Shown: piece after piece, positions 1 to 9,448 of the stretch
Position numbering within the stretch: the first letter of the stretch is position 1
Layout of the letters: each line of letters begins with the position of its first letter
DNA from: Epilithonimonas bovis DSM 19482
Lineage (GTDB): Bacteria; Bacteroidota; Bacteroidia; Flavobacteriales; Weeksellaceae
NCBI RefSeq assembly: GCF_900108115.1
Contig: NZ_FTPU01000029.1
Location: forward strand, 1 to 38,702
Reading direction: 5' to 3'
DNA: 38,702 bases
Program-made: the position numbers and the translations under genes
Notes under the pieces: model-generated
Databases searched by the model: none
What the model was told of the DNA's origin: nothing
The model's input: only the letters and a program-made list of their open reading frames with translations

Positions 1-1
1 A

Positions 2-301
<300 letters not shown>

Positions 302-312
302 GGAACGACTAA

Positions 313-1167
313 TTAGGCGTCTGTGTTAGAATTTTCTCCTTTCAGCTTATAAGAACCCAAAGTTTTGTGTTTCTTATTTTTAAAATAATGTGACAGGTGG
401 CTTTCATCTGTAAAACCAAACTCGTAAGCAATCTGCTTGATTGTGTTTTTTCCTGATTCTATGCGTTTTTCGATTAGCGCCAGACGGTATTCATTGATAT
501 AATCTCTCAAAGAAATCTCAAAATTCCTTTTGAAATAACTGCTGAAATATTTTTCCGAAATATTAAAGTGAGATGCCAGATTTTTGATCCGGATTTTATC
601 CGGATTATAAATATGTTGATGCAGGTACGTGATAATATCTTCTTTATCCGGCAAGCCGTTATCTATCCTGATATTCATCTTGGCAGTCAGCTCATTGATC
701 AAACCAAAAATAGAAAAAAGCTGATAAAAAATAAGCGGCGATGAGGAGACATCTCCGGTTACATTATAATCCAGGATATTCTCAATAATCCTTTTCAGAA
801 TCAATTTTGAGGTATTGTCAAATTTCAGTTTTTCCTCTTTCAGCAGCTGATGCCGCATAATAGTTTCCGGATTGTACTTCATAAAAATATCCGGAGAAAG
901 AAATTTGTTGGTCTCAAAATACTGTTCAGTGAATTTTATAAAAACCATTCTGGACCGTGTGGCAAAATCCAGATAATGCTGATCTTTTGGCGAAATCAAG
1001 AACAGATCTCCAGCCTTATAACTCATTACGACGTTGTTTAGGTAATGTTTACCTTTCCCTTTTATCACATACACCAGTTCATAATAAGTATGGCTGTGCG
1101 TTGGCAGATGAAAGACGTCTTCTTCCAGATCATGGATGACCAAAGTGTCAAACTGTTTTTTCTTCAT
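313..1167 (-). CDS. AraC-family transcriptional regulator with cupin sensor domain
   Basis: The 284-residue protein has an N-terminal cupin-like sensor domain (about residues 15-90, with the metal/ligand-type stretch LPTHSHTYYELVYV and PKDQHYLDF). The C-terminal AraC double helix-turn-helix lies at about 180-280 (LASHFNISEKYFSSYFKR and IAYEFGFTDESHLSHYFKN). It is transcribed divergently from the oxidoreductase operon that begins at 1358, with a 190-bp AT-rich gap, so it is the obvious candidate regulator of that operon. AraC proteins of this build usually bind a small sugar-type or aromatic ligand and activate a neighbouring catabolic operon; the ligand here is unknown. The C-terminal family assignment is very secure. 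Confidence 0.93.
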   Translation of the reverse strand: MKKKQFDTLVIHDLEEDVFHLPTHSHTYYELVYVIKGKGKHYLNNVVMSYKAGDLFLISPKDQHYLDFATRSRMVFIKFTEQYFETNKFLSPDIFMKYNPETIMRHQLLKEEKLKFDNTSKLILKRIIENILDYNVTGDVSSSPLIFYQLFSIFGLINELTAKMNIRIDNGLPDKEDIITYLHQHIYNPDKIRIKNLASHFNISEKYFSSYFKRNFEISLRDYINEYRLALIEKRIESGKNTIKQIAYEFGFTDESHLSHYFKNKKHKTLGSYKLKGENSNTDA

Positions 1168-1357
1168 TAGACAAATTTAGATTAAAAATACAAATTTTTA
1201 TATTAATTATACAAAAACCAATTTTTATTATTTGTTAGCCCTTTTATTTTTACATTATAAGGCATATTAATTGTTTGTCAATGCATTAAATAAGAACAAA
1301 CTCATATTAATTTTTGGTTCTTGGCCTCCAATTCCTAAAAAATATAAAAATATAATT

Positions 1358-2470
1358 ATGAAAAAAATAACTCTTATCCTTCTGATTTTAATAAACGCGA
1401 TTACTATGAAAGCTCAAAACAATCCGGCACAGACCATTGCTTCTATCAACCCACCTGATCCCGATCCGTCAGGAATCGCAGTAAGTTCAGACGACCGTGT
1501 TTTTCTCGGTTTTCCGCGTCATGCAGATAATCACAAAGAATTTGCATTGGCTGAGCTGAAGAACGGGCAACTGACCCCTTTCCCGAATAAGGAGTATGTA
1601 TATCCTTCCAACAAACCGGTTAAAGACTGGCTGGTTTCTCCTCACGGAATGTACATCGACAAAAATGATATTTTATGGATTTTGGATGACGGAAAAAGAA
1701 CCGGAATCGATGAAATCCCGGAAGGTGCAGCCAAAGTGGTAGCCATTGATATCAAAACAAAAAAAATAATCCAATCTTTGGTCATCCCAAAACCTGTTTT
1801 GCGAAGCACAGCGCATTACAACGATCTGCGGGTCGATCTGTCACACGGTAAAAACGGAACCGTTTACATTGCCAATTCCGGTTTTGGAAAAGATTTTTCT
1901 CTGGTGATCATTGATGTGGCAAGCGGTAAAGTGAAAGAAGTTTTGAGAGATCACAAAACCACTTCACCAGAACCTAACTTTTTGGCATTTCTGGAAGGGC
2001 AACCCCGTCGTCAGGAAAATAAAAAATGGAGTGCCCCGGGAGGTGGTGCCGACGGAATCTCTATCAGTCCCGATAATCAGACCCTTTATTGGACCACCAT
2101 TTCCGGAAGAAATCTGTACAGCTTGCCGACTTCTGTTTTGAGTGATTTTTCAACATCAGATCAGGATATAGAAAATGCGGTGAAATTTGAAGGCCAGCAT
2201 CCGGCTTGCGATGGTTTGGCAGAAGATGAAAACGGCAATATCTTTTTCGGTGCCTTTGAGCAGCAGTCGTTGGTAAAAAGAACAACTGATGGTAATTATG
2301 AGGTTGTTTCTCACGACAAAGACAATTATGTTTGGCCAGATGGTTTAGCTTACAGAAATGGATATCTGTATGTAACTCTTGGGCAATGGAACCGTTTGGC
2401 CAGTTTCAACAACGGAAAAGATCTTAGAAAGCCTCCATATCTGGTTAAAAAAATAAAAGTTACAAAATAG
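1358..2470 (+). CDS. Secreted major-royal-jelly/yellow-type beta-propeller protein (SMP-30-like fold)
   Basis: The chosen start gives a clear Sec signal peptide (MKKITLILLILINAITMKAQ). A longer in-frame ATG at 1271 would add 29 residues before the signal peptide and is less likely. The mature protein of about 350 residues has the six-bladed propeller signatures of the MRJP/yellow family: SGIAVSSDDRVFLGFPR near the N-terminus, WILDDGKRTGIDEIP, NDLRVDLSHGKNGTVYIA, ADGISISPDNQTLYW and VWPDGLAY. Bacterial members are periplasmic and their reaction is not established; lactonase-like or ligand-binding activity is possible from the related SMP-30/gluconolactonase fold. It is the first gene of the operon and is paralogous to the genes at 3584 and 9449. 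It shares the C-terminal GKDLRKPPY motif with the 3584 copy. Confidence 0.85.
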   Translation: MKKITLILLILINAITMKAQNNPAQTIASINPPDPDPSGIAVSSDDRVFLGFPRHADNHKEFALAELKNGQLTPFPNKEYVYPSNKPVKDWLVSPHGMYIDKNDILWILDDGKRTGIDEIPEGAAKVVAIDIKTKKIIQSLVIPKPVLRSTAHYNDLRVDLSHGKNGTVYIANSGFGKDFSLVIIDVASGKVKEVLRDHKTTSPEPNFLAFLEGQPRRQENKKWSAPGGGADGISISPDNQTLYWTTISGRNLYSLPTSVLSDFSTSDQDIENAVKFEGQHPACDGLAEDENGNIFFGAFEQQSLVKRTTDGNYEVVSHDKDNYVWPDGLAYRNGYLYVTLGQWNRLASFNNGKDLRKPPYLVKKIKVTK

Positions 2471-2583
2471 TTGTTGGTTGATGGTTGTCAGTTAAGTGTT
2501 TACATATAGAGACAAACTGTCATTCCGATGTCTGTTAGAATCTAACTTCTCATTTTAAAATCTAAAATTTAAAATTCATTATT

Positions 2584-3573
2584 ATGAGCAATACCATTTT
2601 GAAAAAAGAACACGAGTTAGGACTGGGAGGCGTTCCCATCGGAACTGCGTTTGAAGATGTTTCCAACGAGCAATCTCAGAAAGTTCTACAGGAAGCCTGG
2701 GATCTTGGCATCCGTTATTACGATACTTCGCCATGGTACGGACTCACAAAAAGTGAAAGACGCTTTGGCGAGTTTTTGAAAGATAAAAACCGGGAAGATT
2801 TTGTGTTTTCCACAAAAGTTGGCCGTCTTTTTACGCCAGTTTCCAAATCCGAAGTTCCGCCAACGATGTGGAAAGATCCTTTGGATTTTGATTTCAAACA
2901 TATCTATACAGCCGATGCCGTTAAAAAATCTATCGAAGACAGTCTGGAAAGAACCGGTCTGGATTATATCGATATCATTTACATCCACGATTTGTCCGAA
3001 GATCAGGTCGGCGACCGCTATGATTATTTCCTAAAACAGGCAAAGGAAGGCGCTTTCAAGGTACTTTCAAAATTGCGTGATGAAGGCGTGATCAAAGCTT
3101 GGGGAATGGGTGTCAACAAAATTGAACCTATCCTCGACTGTATTGATGCAGCCGATCCTGACATTTGCCTTTCTGCAACGCAATATTCCATTCTGGAACA
3201 CGAAGATGCGGTAGACCGTCTGCTTCCCGCCGTGAAAAAAGCTGGTGTGAAACTGGTTTCCGGAGCAGGTTATAATTCCGGATTTATAGCCGGCAGAAAC
3301 CGTTACAATTACAAAGAAGTGATCCCAAAAGGGATGACCGAAAAACGCGATAGAATTGCGGAAATCGCCAAAAAATACAATACCGATATTATTACAGCAG
3401 CCCTTCATTTTGTTCTGGCTGCAGATGAATTTGCTTCCATCATCCCTGGTACAAGCAAAACCACGCAGGTTAAAGATAATGTAAAAGCCTGGAAAGCAGA
3501 AATTCCTGTTGATTTTTGGAGAGAATTAAAATCCGAAGGATTGATTTACGAAAAAGCACAAATACCTTCATAA
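2584..3573 (+). CDS. Aldo/keto reductase (aldose 1-dehydrogenase-like), cytoplasmic
   Basis: A 329-residue TIM-barrel aldo/keto reductase with no signal peptide. The catalytic tetrad can be read directly: Asp and Tyr in YYDTSPWYGLTKSERRFG, Lys in FSTKVGRLFTP and His in IIYIHDLSEDQ. The NADP-binding end is IIPGTSKTTQVKDNV. The DTSPxYG signature is typical of the D-threo-aldose/L-fucose dehydrogenase branch, which oxidises aldoses to lactones. Length is normal. It is a close paralogue of the Tat-exported gene at 6955, so the operon encodes the same enzyme family on both sides of the inner membrane. The 113-bp gap upstream is the largest in the operon; only 10 bp separate it from the next gene. 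Confidence 0.9.
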   Translation: MSNTILKKEHELGLGGVPIGTAFEDVSNEQSQKVLQEAWDLGIRYYDTSPWYGLTKSERRFGEFLKDKNREDFVFSTKVGRLFTPVSKSEVPPTMWKDPLDFDFKHIYTADAVKKSIEDSLERTGLDYIDIIYIHDLSEDQVGDRYDYFLKQAKEGAFKVLSKLRDEGVIKAWGMGVNKIEPILDCIDAADPDICLSATQYSILEHEDAVDRLLPAVKKAGVKLVSGAGYNSGFIAGRNRYNYKEVIPKGMTEKRDRIAEIAKKYNTDIITAALHFVLAADEFASIIPGTSKTTQVKDNVKAWKAEIPVDFWRELKSEGLIYEKAQIPS

Positions 3574-3583
3574 AAATTAAATA

Positions 3584-4654
3584 ATGTTAAAAACAATCCT
3601 ATTGACTTGTATGTTGGGAGTTAGCCAGATAGTTAATGCACAAAAAGCTCCTCAGCTCAATGTTGTAGCTACAACTTCTGAGAGGAACTGGAATGGCATT
3701 GCCGTTTCTAATGACAATAGGTTATTTGCCAATTTCCCTAGGTTTGATAAAGCTTCTGATAATCCTTCGTTGGTAGAAATCAAAGATGGTAAAGAAATCC
3801 CATTTCCTCAAAATGAATGGAATATGTGGCAACCCGGTAAGAATCCGGAAAATGCTTTTGTATCACTTAATGCCCTGTACATCAACCGTGACGACAACCA
3901 TCTTTGGGTAATAGATCCGGGAGACCCGTTTTTTGAAGGCAATATTCCTGGTGCTCCAAAAGTTGTTGAAATTGATCTCGCAACCAATAAAGTCATTAAT
4001 GTTTTTCTGATGGATAATCAAATGGCTCCTCAGGGAAGCCACCTCAATGACATCCGTATTGACGGTCATTGGGCATTTATCACAGATTCAGGAACTGGTG
4101 CCATTCTGGTACTTAACAGAGATACAAAAAAGGTTCGCAGACTGCTGGCTAATTCCCAGGTAACAAAGGCGGATCCCAATGCACAAGCTTATATAGACGG
4201 CTATCGTTTGCAGGATAAAAACGGCAAAGCACCTGTAAGTAATGCAGATCAGATAGAACTTTCGCCCGATAAGAAGACACTTTACTTTATGGGTTCTTTT
4301 GGACCCAATTTATACAGGGTTGCAGTAGCAGATTTATTAAATGAAAATCTGTCAGAAAATGAACTGGCTCAAAAAATAAGCATAGACCGAAAAATGAAAC
4401 CTGTCGGAGGAATTGTGATGGACAAAAAAGGAAATCTGTATCTATCCGAAACCGGAACCATCCGATGTGAAAGCCCAGACAAAAAAACACTTTGGACCAT
4501 CAAGGATAAGCGCTTGGTTTGGCCCGATGCCTATTCTATAGCTCCGGACGGAACATTTTACCTGGTAGTAGCACAAATTTCCAGTATGCCAAAAATGCGT
4601 GGTGGTAAAGATCTGAGGAAACCACCGTATTACATTTTCAGTTTCAAACCTTAA
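3584..4654 (+). CDS. Secreted major-royal-jelly/yellow-type beta-propeller protein, second paralogue
   Basis: The 356-residue protein starts with a signal peptide (MLKTILLTCMLGVSQIVNAQ) and shows the same family landmarks as the first paralogue: NGIAVSNDNRLFANFPR, LWVIDPGDPFFEG, LNDIRIDGHWAFITDSG, ELSPDKKTLYFMGSFG and LVWPDAYSIAPDG. The terminal GKDLRKPPYYIFSFKP matches the end of the 1358 gene. It follows the aldo/keto reductase by 10 bp and precedes the next reductase by 13 bp, so the pairing of a propeller with a reductase occurs twice. Function is unknown beyond a probable periplasmic location. Confidence 0.84.
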   Translation: MLKTILLTCMLGVSQIVNAQKAPQLNVVATTSERNWNGIAVSNDNRLFANFPRFDKASDNPSLVEIKDGKEIPFPQNEWNMWQPGKNPENAFVSLNALYINRDDNHLWVIDPGDPFFEGNIPGAPKVVEIDLATNKVINVFLMDNQMAPQGSHLNDIRIDGHWAFITDSGTGAILVLNRDTKKVRRLLANSQVTKADPNAQAYIDGYRLQDKNGKAPVSNADQIELSPDKKTLYFMGSFGPNLYRVAVADLLNENLSENELAQKISIDRKMKPVGGIVMDKKGNLYLSETGTIRCESPDKKTLWTIKDKRLVWPDAYSIAPDGTFYLVVAQISSMPKMRGGKDLRKPPYYIFSFKP

Positions 4655-4667
4655 AAATTAAAAAATT

Positions 4668-5522
4668 ATGATTAAAAATATCACGCTCAACGACGGGAAC
4701 AAAATACCACAACTGGGGTTTGGAACGTATAAAGCTTCTGAAGAAGAGGGTATAGAAAGTGTAAAATTTGCGCTTCAAAACGGTTATCGTTTATTGGATA
4801 CCGCAGCCAAGTATGGTAACGAGGAAACTGTAGGCAAAGGCATTATAGAAAGCGGGATTCCCAGAGAAGAAATTGTCCTGACGACCAAAGTCTGGAGAGA
4901 AAATCTCGGCTATGACAATACCAAAAAAGCCTTTCAGGAATCTCTGGATAAACTCAAACTGGATTATATTGATCTGTATCTCATCCATTGGCCTGCCAAT
5001 GCCAAAAATTTCGATAACTGGCAGAAAACCAATGCGGAAACCTGGCTGGCAATGGAAGAATTACAAAGCGAAGGAAAAATAAAATCCATTGGTGTCAGTA
5101 ATTTTTGGAAGGAACATCTGGATGCGCTTCTCCAAAGTGCCAAAGTAGTCCCGGCGGTTAACCAGATCGAATTCCATCCCGGATACTGGCAACCCGAAGT
5201 GACAGAATTTTCTAATGATCTCTCAATCGTTATAGAAGCCTGGTCGCCGTTGGCCAGAGGAAAAGTTTTCAAAAATGAAACCCTGAAAAACATTGCTGAA
5301 TCTCACGGAAAATCTGTTTCGCAAGTCACATTAAGATGGATTATCGAAATGGGAGCGCTTCCGATCCCAAAATCTACCACCAATGACCGAATCCTCGAAA
5401 ACCTGGAAATTTTTGATTTCAAACTTTCCACCGAAGAAATTTCTGAAATCAGTCATCTTCCGCAAATGGGTTTCAGCGGTGAACTACCCAACGAATGGCC
5501 CGATGTTCTGAAAGTCGATTAA
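4668..5522 (+). CDS. Aldo/keto reductase (2,5-diketo-D-gluconate reductase-like)
   Basis: This 284-residue protein belongs to the classical AKR branch and is a different subfamily from the two other reductases here. The tetrad is visible: Asp and Tyr in RLLDTAAKYGNEETVG, Lys in VLTTKVWREN and His in LYLIHWPANAK. The GVSNFWKEHLD and PIPKSTTNDRI motifs are standard for AKR3/AKR5-type enzymes. It has no signal peptide. Members reduce keto-sugars, aldehydes or dicarbonyls with NADPH. It sits in mid-operon (gaps of 13 and 21 bp). Confidence 0.92.
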   Translation: MIKNITLNDGNKIPQLGFGTYKASEEEGIESVKFALQNGYRLLDTAAKYGNEETVGKGIIESGIPREEIVLTTKVWRENLGYDNTKKAFQESLDKLKLDYIDLYLIHWPANAKNFDNWQKTNAETWLAMEELQSEGKIKSIGVSNFWKEHLDALLQSAKVVPAVNQIEFHPGYWQPEVTEFSNDLSIVIEAWSPLARGKVFKNETLKNIAESHGKSVSQVTLRWIIEMGALPIPKSTTNDRILENLEIFDFKLSTEEISEISHLPQMGFSGELPNEWPDVLKVD

Positions 5523-5543
5523 TAAATTTTAAAAAGTATTTAT

Positions 5544-6908
5544 ATGAAAAAGTTACTTTATTCATCAAGCTTATTTCTGTTACTCATCAGTTTTTTTGCG
5601 CATTCGCAACAGAGAAAACCGGCGGGCAACAGATCTACATTATTTAAGAATGCCAGCATTATTTCCGGCAATGGCAGTGATGCAAAAACCGGTGACATTC
5701 TTGTCTCTAACGGGAAAATTGCAAAAATAGGGAAAAACCTGACAGACAAAGCATCAGCAACAGTTGACCTGAAAGGGAAAACTATTATGCCTGCACTCAT
5801 TGCGGCACACATTCACCTGGGATTGTTGAAAGGGACTAAAAACGCAGCCGAGAATTATACTGAAGAGAACATTCTTTCCCAACTTAAAAAATACCAGGAC
5901 TATGGTGTTCTCAATGTTTTGGCGATGGGAAGTGACCGCCCACTGATTTTCGAAAACGGTTTCCGGGACAGGTCGTCTGCCGGAGAATTGGACGGCGCGA
6001 GGATGTACAGTGCCGGTTACGGTTTTGGGGTTAAAAACGGCGCCCCACCTTATGAAGTGGGAATGGATAAAGTTTACAGACCTACATCTCCGGACCAAGT
6101 CCCTGCAGAGATGGACAGCCTTGTAAAAGTACATCCAACCGTGGTCAAACTTTGGGTAGATGATTTCAACGGCAAATACCCCAAAAAGATGGATCCTGCG
6201 ATCTACAAAAAAATAATTGAGGAATCCCACAAAAGAAACCTGCGCGTTGCAGCCCACGTGTACTATCTTGCCGATCTTAAGCTATTGGTAAAAGACGGGG
6301 TTGATATTATCGGACACAGCATCCGCGACAACATTATCGATGATGCAACCCTGAATGACATGAAAGCCAAAGGCGTCACTTATATCCCTACCCTTTCTTT
6401 GGATGAATTTGCCTACATCTACGCCAAAAAACCAGAGTGGATTAACAACGAATCTTTCAAAAAATCTTTGGAGCCTGGCGTTTATGACAAGATCACCTCA
6501 CAGGCTTATCAGGATGAGCTTAAAAACAGCCCGCTTTTTGAAACCAATATCAAGGCCTTTCAAACTTCTTTGAAGAACGTAAAAAGAGTTTATGATGCCG
6601 GCATACCTGTCGCATTCGGGACCGATTCGGGGGCAATGTTTCTCCGTGCACAAGGCTTCAGCGAGCATCTTGAACTGCAGCTTTTGGTAGAAGCCGGATT
6701 GACACCCAATCAAGCTATCACCATCGCTACGAAAAATGCAGCGAAAGCCATTGGCATTGATAAGGACTTTGGGACTTTAGAGGTTGGAAAAACCGCAGAC
6801 TTCCTGATTTTGGATGCTAACCCTTTGAAAAATATCAAAAATACCGAGAAAATCAATGCGGTATATAAAGCGGGTAAATTGGTTTCTAAAGGACCATTAG
6901 CGCAATAA
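5544..6908 (+). CDS. Exported metal-dependent amidohydrolase (imidazolonepropionase-like)
   Basis: A 454-residue protein with a Sec signal peptide (MKKLLYSSSLFLLLISFFAHSQ). It has the composite-domain layout of the amidohydrolase superfamily: a beta-sandwich at the ends (GDILVSNGKIAKIG and VGKTADFLILDANPL) around a TIM barrel. Metal ligands are visible as HIH in AAHIHLG, a candidate carboxylated lysine in VVKLWVDDF, His in VAAHVYYLAD, His in IIGHSIRD and Asp in AFGTDSGAMF. The IATKNAAKAIGI segment is typical. It would hydrolyse a C-N or ester/lactone bond in the periplasm; the substrate cannot be deduced. Its inclusion with exported propellers and a Tat reductase suggests the pathway starts outside the cytoplasm. 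Confidence 0.87.
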   Translation: MKKLLYSSSLFLLLISFFAHSQQRKPAGNRSTLFKNASIISGNGSDAKTGDILVSNGKIAKIGKNLTDKASATVDLKGKTIMPALIAAHIHLGLLKGTKNAAENYTEENILSQLKKYQDYGVLNVLAMGSDRPLIFENGFRDRSSAGELDGARMYSAGYGFGVKNGAPPYEVGMDKVYRPTSPDQVPAEMDSLVKVHPTVVKLWVDDFNGKYPKKMDPAIYKKIIEESHKRNLRVAAHVYYLADLKLLVKDGVDIIGHSIRDNIIDDATLNDMKAKGVTYIPTLSLDEFAYIYAKKPEWINNESFKKSLEPGVYDKITSQAYQDELKNSPLFETNIKAFQTSLKNVKRVYDAGIPVAFGTDSGAMFLRAQGFSEHLELQLLVEAGLTPNQAITIATKNAAKAIGIDKDFGTLEVGKTADFLILDANPLKNIKNTEKINAVYKAGKLVSKGPLAQ

Positions 6909-6954
6909 CATCATTAACAAAAAAAGAGAACCTGAACTGTAATTAAAAAAAGCT

Positions 6955-8100
6955 ATGGACAGAAGAAAATTTTTAACACAATCATCACTGCTAACAGCAG
7001 GATTAGCAACGGGCGCTGGTTTTTCCGCCTTTGCTTCATTGCCTAAAAAAGAACTTCAGGATGCCCACGAAAAAACTATTCTCGATGATCTTTTTCCACA
7101 AAATGCAGCCAACCGTTTTCGCCCGAAAACGAAAAATGGTTTTGGCGGAGTTGCCATTGGAAATGGCTTCAACATCAATCCCAATAATGAATGCCTGGAC
7201 ACGGTAGAAGCGGCCTGGAATTCCGGGGTCCGTTATTACGACACTTCGCCGTGGTACGGCTTGGGTTTAAGTGAAAGACGGCTTGGTTTAGGTTTAAAGG
7301 ATAAAAAAAGAGACGAGTTTACCCTTTCCACCAAAATCGGGCGACTTTTAGTTCCTCATGAAGATTTCAAGGTAACCCAGGGAATTTGGAAAGGAAAATT
7401 CAATGACTCGTACAAGTATGATTATACGGCTGAAGGTGCCAGAAGAAGTGTGGAGGACAGTTTGCAGAGATTAGGGCTTTCGTCTTTGGACATTGTTTTT
7501 ATCCATGATCTGTCGCCGGATAATGGTGATATGAAAGAAGACTGGCTTAAGTATTTTGATATCGCCGCAAAAGGCGCAATGCCGGAACTCACCAAGATGC
7601 GGGAAGAAGGCCTTATCAAAGGCTGGGGCTTAGGCGTTAATACCATCGAGCCGATTCTGAAAACCATTGAGGCAGCAGATCCAGATATTTTTCTGTCGGC
7701 CTGTCAGTATAATTTGATTAAACACGATGACCTTTTCAATAAAGTTTTTCCGGTTGCGGCCAAAAGAGACATTTCTTTTGTCATCGGATCGCCACTGGCT
7801 GCCGGATTTTTGGCAGGGAAAGACCGCTATCTTTATAAAAGCGACTTCCCTCCTGGAGTGAAAGAAAAATTAGCTGCTTTACAGAAAGTTGCAGCGAAAC
7901 ATAAGGTGGATCTACGAACTGCGGCGTTACAGTTTTGCGCAGCGCCGGATATTGTTTCAGGCGTAATTCCCGGTTCACATACGGTACAGCAATCGACTGA
8001 GAATTCAAAATCATTTGCTGTCAAAATACCGAATGACTTTTGGGAAGACCTCAAGAAGCAAAAGCTTATTTTGGATGGCGTAACAACTCCTAAATCTTAA
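6955..8100 (+). CDS. Tat-exported aldo/keto reductase, paralogue of the 2584 gene
   Basis: The N-terminus carries a twin-arginine signal (MDRRKFLTQSSLLTAGLATG) followed by a roughly 320-residue aldo/keto reductase. Tetrad residues are in YYDTSPWYGLGLSERRLG (Asp, Tyr), LSTKIGRLLVP (Lys) and IVFIHDLSPD (His). The C-terminal VIPGSHTVQQSTEN is the cofactor loop. Similarity to the 2584 protein extends over the whole barrel, so this is a duplicate with an added export signal. Tat export fits an enzyme that binds its cofactor before leaving the cytoplasm, which is unusual for NAD(P)-dependent AKRs because free nicotinamide cofactor is not expected in the periplasm. The next gene starts 9 bp downstream. 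Confidence 0.88.
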   Translation: MDRRKFLTQSSLLTAGLATGAGFSAFASLPKKELQDAHEKTILDDLFPQNAANRFRPKTKNGFGGVAIGNGFNINPNNECLDTVEAAWNSGVRYYDTSPWYGLGLSERRLGLGLKDKKRDEFTLSTKIGRLLVPHEDFKVTQGIWKGKFNDSYKYDYTAEGARRSVEDSLQRLGLSSLDIVFIHDLSPDNGDMKEDWLKYFDIAAKGAMPELTKMREEGLIKGWGLGVNTIEPILKTIEAADPDIFLSACQYNLIKHDDLFNKVFPVAAKRDISFVIGSPLAAGFLAGKDRYLYKSDFPPGVKEKLAALQKVAAKHKVDLRTAALQFCAAPDIVSGVIPGSHTVQQSTENSKSFAVKIPNDFWEDLKKQKLILDGVTTPKS

Positions 8101-8109
8101 CATTAAGAT

Positions 8110-8553
8110 ATGAATTTGTCATATTTGGCAGGCGTGTGGTATATTGTTTTATCGAATTTCCCAATGTGGACAAAAGGCGATAAGATAAAACCAAACTTCA
8201 ATTATAATATTGAAACTAAAAATGGAATCCGTGGACTTTCAGATGAAGTTAAATTCCTGAAAAACGGAAAAACGAAATCTATAAAAGGATGGGACAGACC
8301 AACCGATCAGGAGAATACTAAATTTATCTGGCGCGGTTCGGGTCTGCTGTCTATCGCTAAAAGCCAATGGGAGATATTATACAGAAGCGAAGATTTTTCC
8401 TGGATGGTCATCCACTTTGAAAAAACCCTTTTCACACCAGAAGGTTATGATGTGGTTTGCAAAGACCCGAAAGATTTCCTTCGGAATAAGGACCAGATCT
8501 TTAAAAAATTAACAGAACTAAAAATTACAGGATTACAGGAAATCCCTCAGTAA
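8110..8553 (+). CDS. Lipocalin-like small protein
   Basis: A 147-residue protein without a clear signal peptide. The opening LAGVWYIVLSNFPMWTKGD resembles the G-x-W motif of the first lipocalin strand, and the later stretch WEILYRSEDFSWMVIHF alternates like the barrel strands of Blc-type lipocalins. The middle segment (about 55-80) contains FLKNGKTKSIKGWDRPTD, which fits a strand-turn repeat. This is a fold-level suggestion from pattern only. The operon position (9 bp after the Tat reductase) suggests that it binds a hydrophobic or small-molecule intermediate, or is a small accessory protein. Confidence 0.6.
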   Translation: MNLSYLAGVWYIVLSNFPMWTKGDKIKPNFNYNIETKNGIRGLSDEVKFLKNGKTKSIKGWDRPTDQENTKFIWRGSGLLSIAKSQWEILYRSEDFSWMVIHFEKTLFTPEGYDVVCKDPKDFLRNKDQIFKKLTELKITGLQEIPQ

Positions 8554-8587
8554 TTAATTCATTTATCAACTATAATCTAATAACACA

Positions 8588-9430
8588 ATGGGTACAGAAA
8601 AAATAGGATTTATCGGCTTGGGCAATATGGGACACCCGATGGCCAAAAACCTGGAAAAAGCAGGCTTTCCACTTTTCGTTTACAACAGAACTGAAGAAAA
8701 AGCAGAAGATTTCCGATCCAAATCCACCGTTTGCCAATCGGTGGCAGATTTGGTTAACGAGGCGGATATTATTTTCACGATGCTGACCAATGACCAGGCC
8801 GTGGAAGCAGTTTATAAAGACATCCTCAAAAATGACCTGTCCGGAAAACTGTTTGTAGATATGAGCACCATCTCTCAAAAAGTGTCCAGAGAAGTGGGCG
8901 ATGCTGTAAAAATAGAAGAGGCTCATTTTATAGACGCCCCGGTGGCGGGCAGCACAAAACCGGCAGCAGAAGGCACGCTTATCATTATGGTTGGCGGAGA
9001 AAACGATGATGTACAAAGAGCAACACCTTACCTGGAAAAACTCGGAAAAATAAAACATCTTGGTGAAAATGGTAAAGGTTTGGCCGCGAAAATATCCATC
9101 AATTACTTTCTCGCAATGATCTATGAAGGTCTGGCAGAAACGGTTTTACTTTCTGATAAACTGGGGATTGACCGCAAAGCGATGCTGGAGATCATCAATG
9201 AAAGTGCGAGCGGAAGCGGCGCGACCAAAGTAAAAACGCCACTTCTCCTGGATGACAATTTTGCACCCGCTTTTGCCCTGGATCTGATGCTAAAAGACAT
9301 CCGATTGGCAAAAGATGCCGGTGCCGATTACCCCACAGGCACAAGTATCCTGAAAACGTATACGGAGGCCAGTGAAAAGGGTTTTGGAAAAGATGACGTC
9401 ATAGGCATCATCAATTATCTGAAAAAATAA
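8588..9430 (+). CDS. NAD(P)-dependent beta-hydroxyacid dehydrogenase (3-hydroxyisobutyrate dehydrogenase family)
   Basis: A 280-residue cytoplasmic enzyme. The Rossmann fingerprint is IGFIGLGNMGHPMAKNL at residues 6-22. The substrate-binding signature is DAPVAGSTKPAAEGTLIIMV, and the catalytic lysine region is GKGLAAKISINYFLAM. The C-terminal helical domain (about 165-280) ends with DDVIGIINYLKK. Family members oxidise 3-hydroxyisobutyrate, tartronate semialdehyde or related beta-hydroxyacids, and some reduce small aldehydes. In a sugar-oxidation operon a tartronate-semialdehyde or hydroxyacid role is plausible but not shown. Confidence 0.9.
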   Translation: MGTEKIGFIGLGNMGHPMAKNLEKAGFPLFVYNRTEEKAEDFRSKSTVCQSVADLVNEADIIFTMLTNDQAVEAVYKDILKNDLSGKLFVDMSTISQKVSREVGDAVKIEEAHFIDAPVAGSTKPAAEGTLIIMVGGENDDVQRATPYLEKLGKIKHLGENGKGLAAKISINYFLAMIYEGLAETVLLSDKLGIDRKAMLEIINESASGSGATKVKTPLLLDDNFAPAFALDLMLKDIRLAKDAGADYPTGTSILKTYTEASEKGFGKDDVIGIINYLKK

Positions 9431-9448
9431 TCTTTAAAAATTAAGAGT

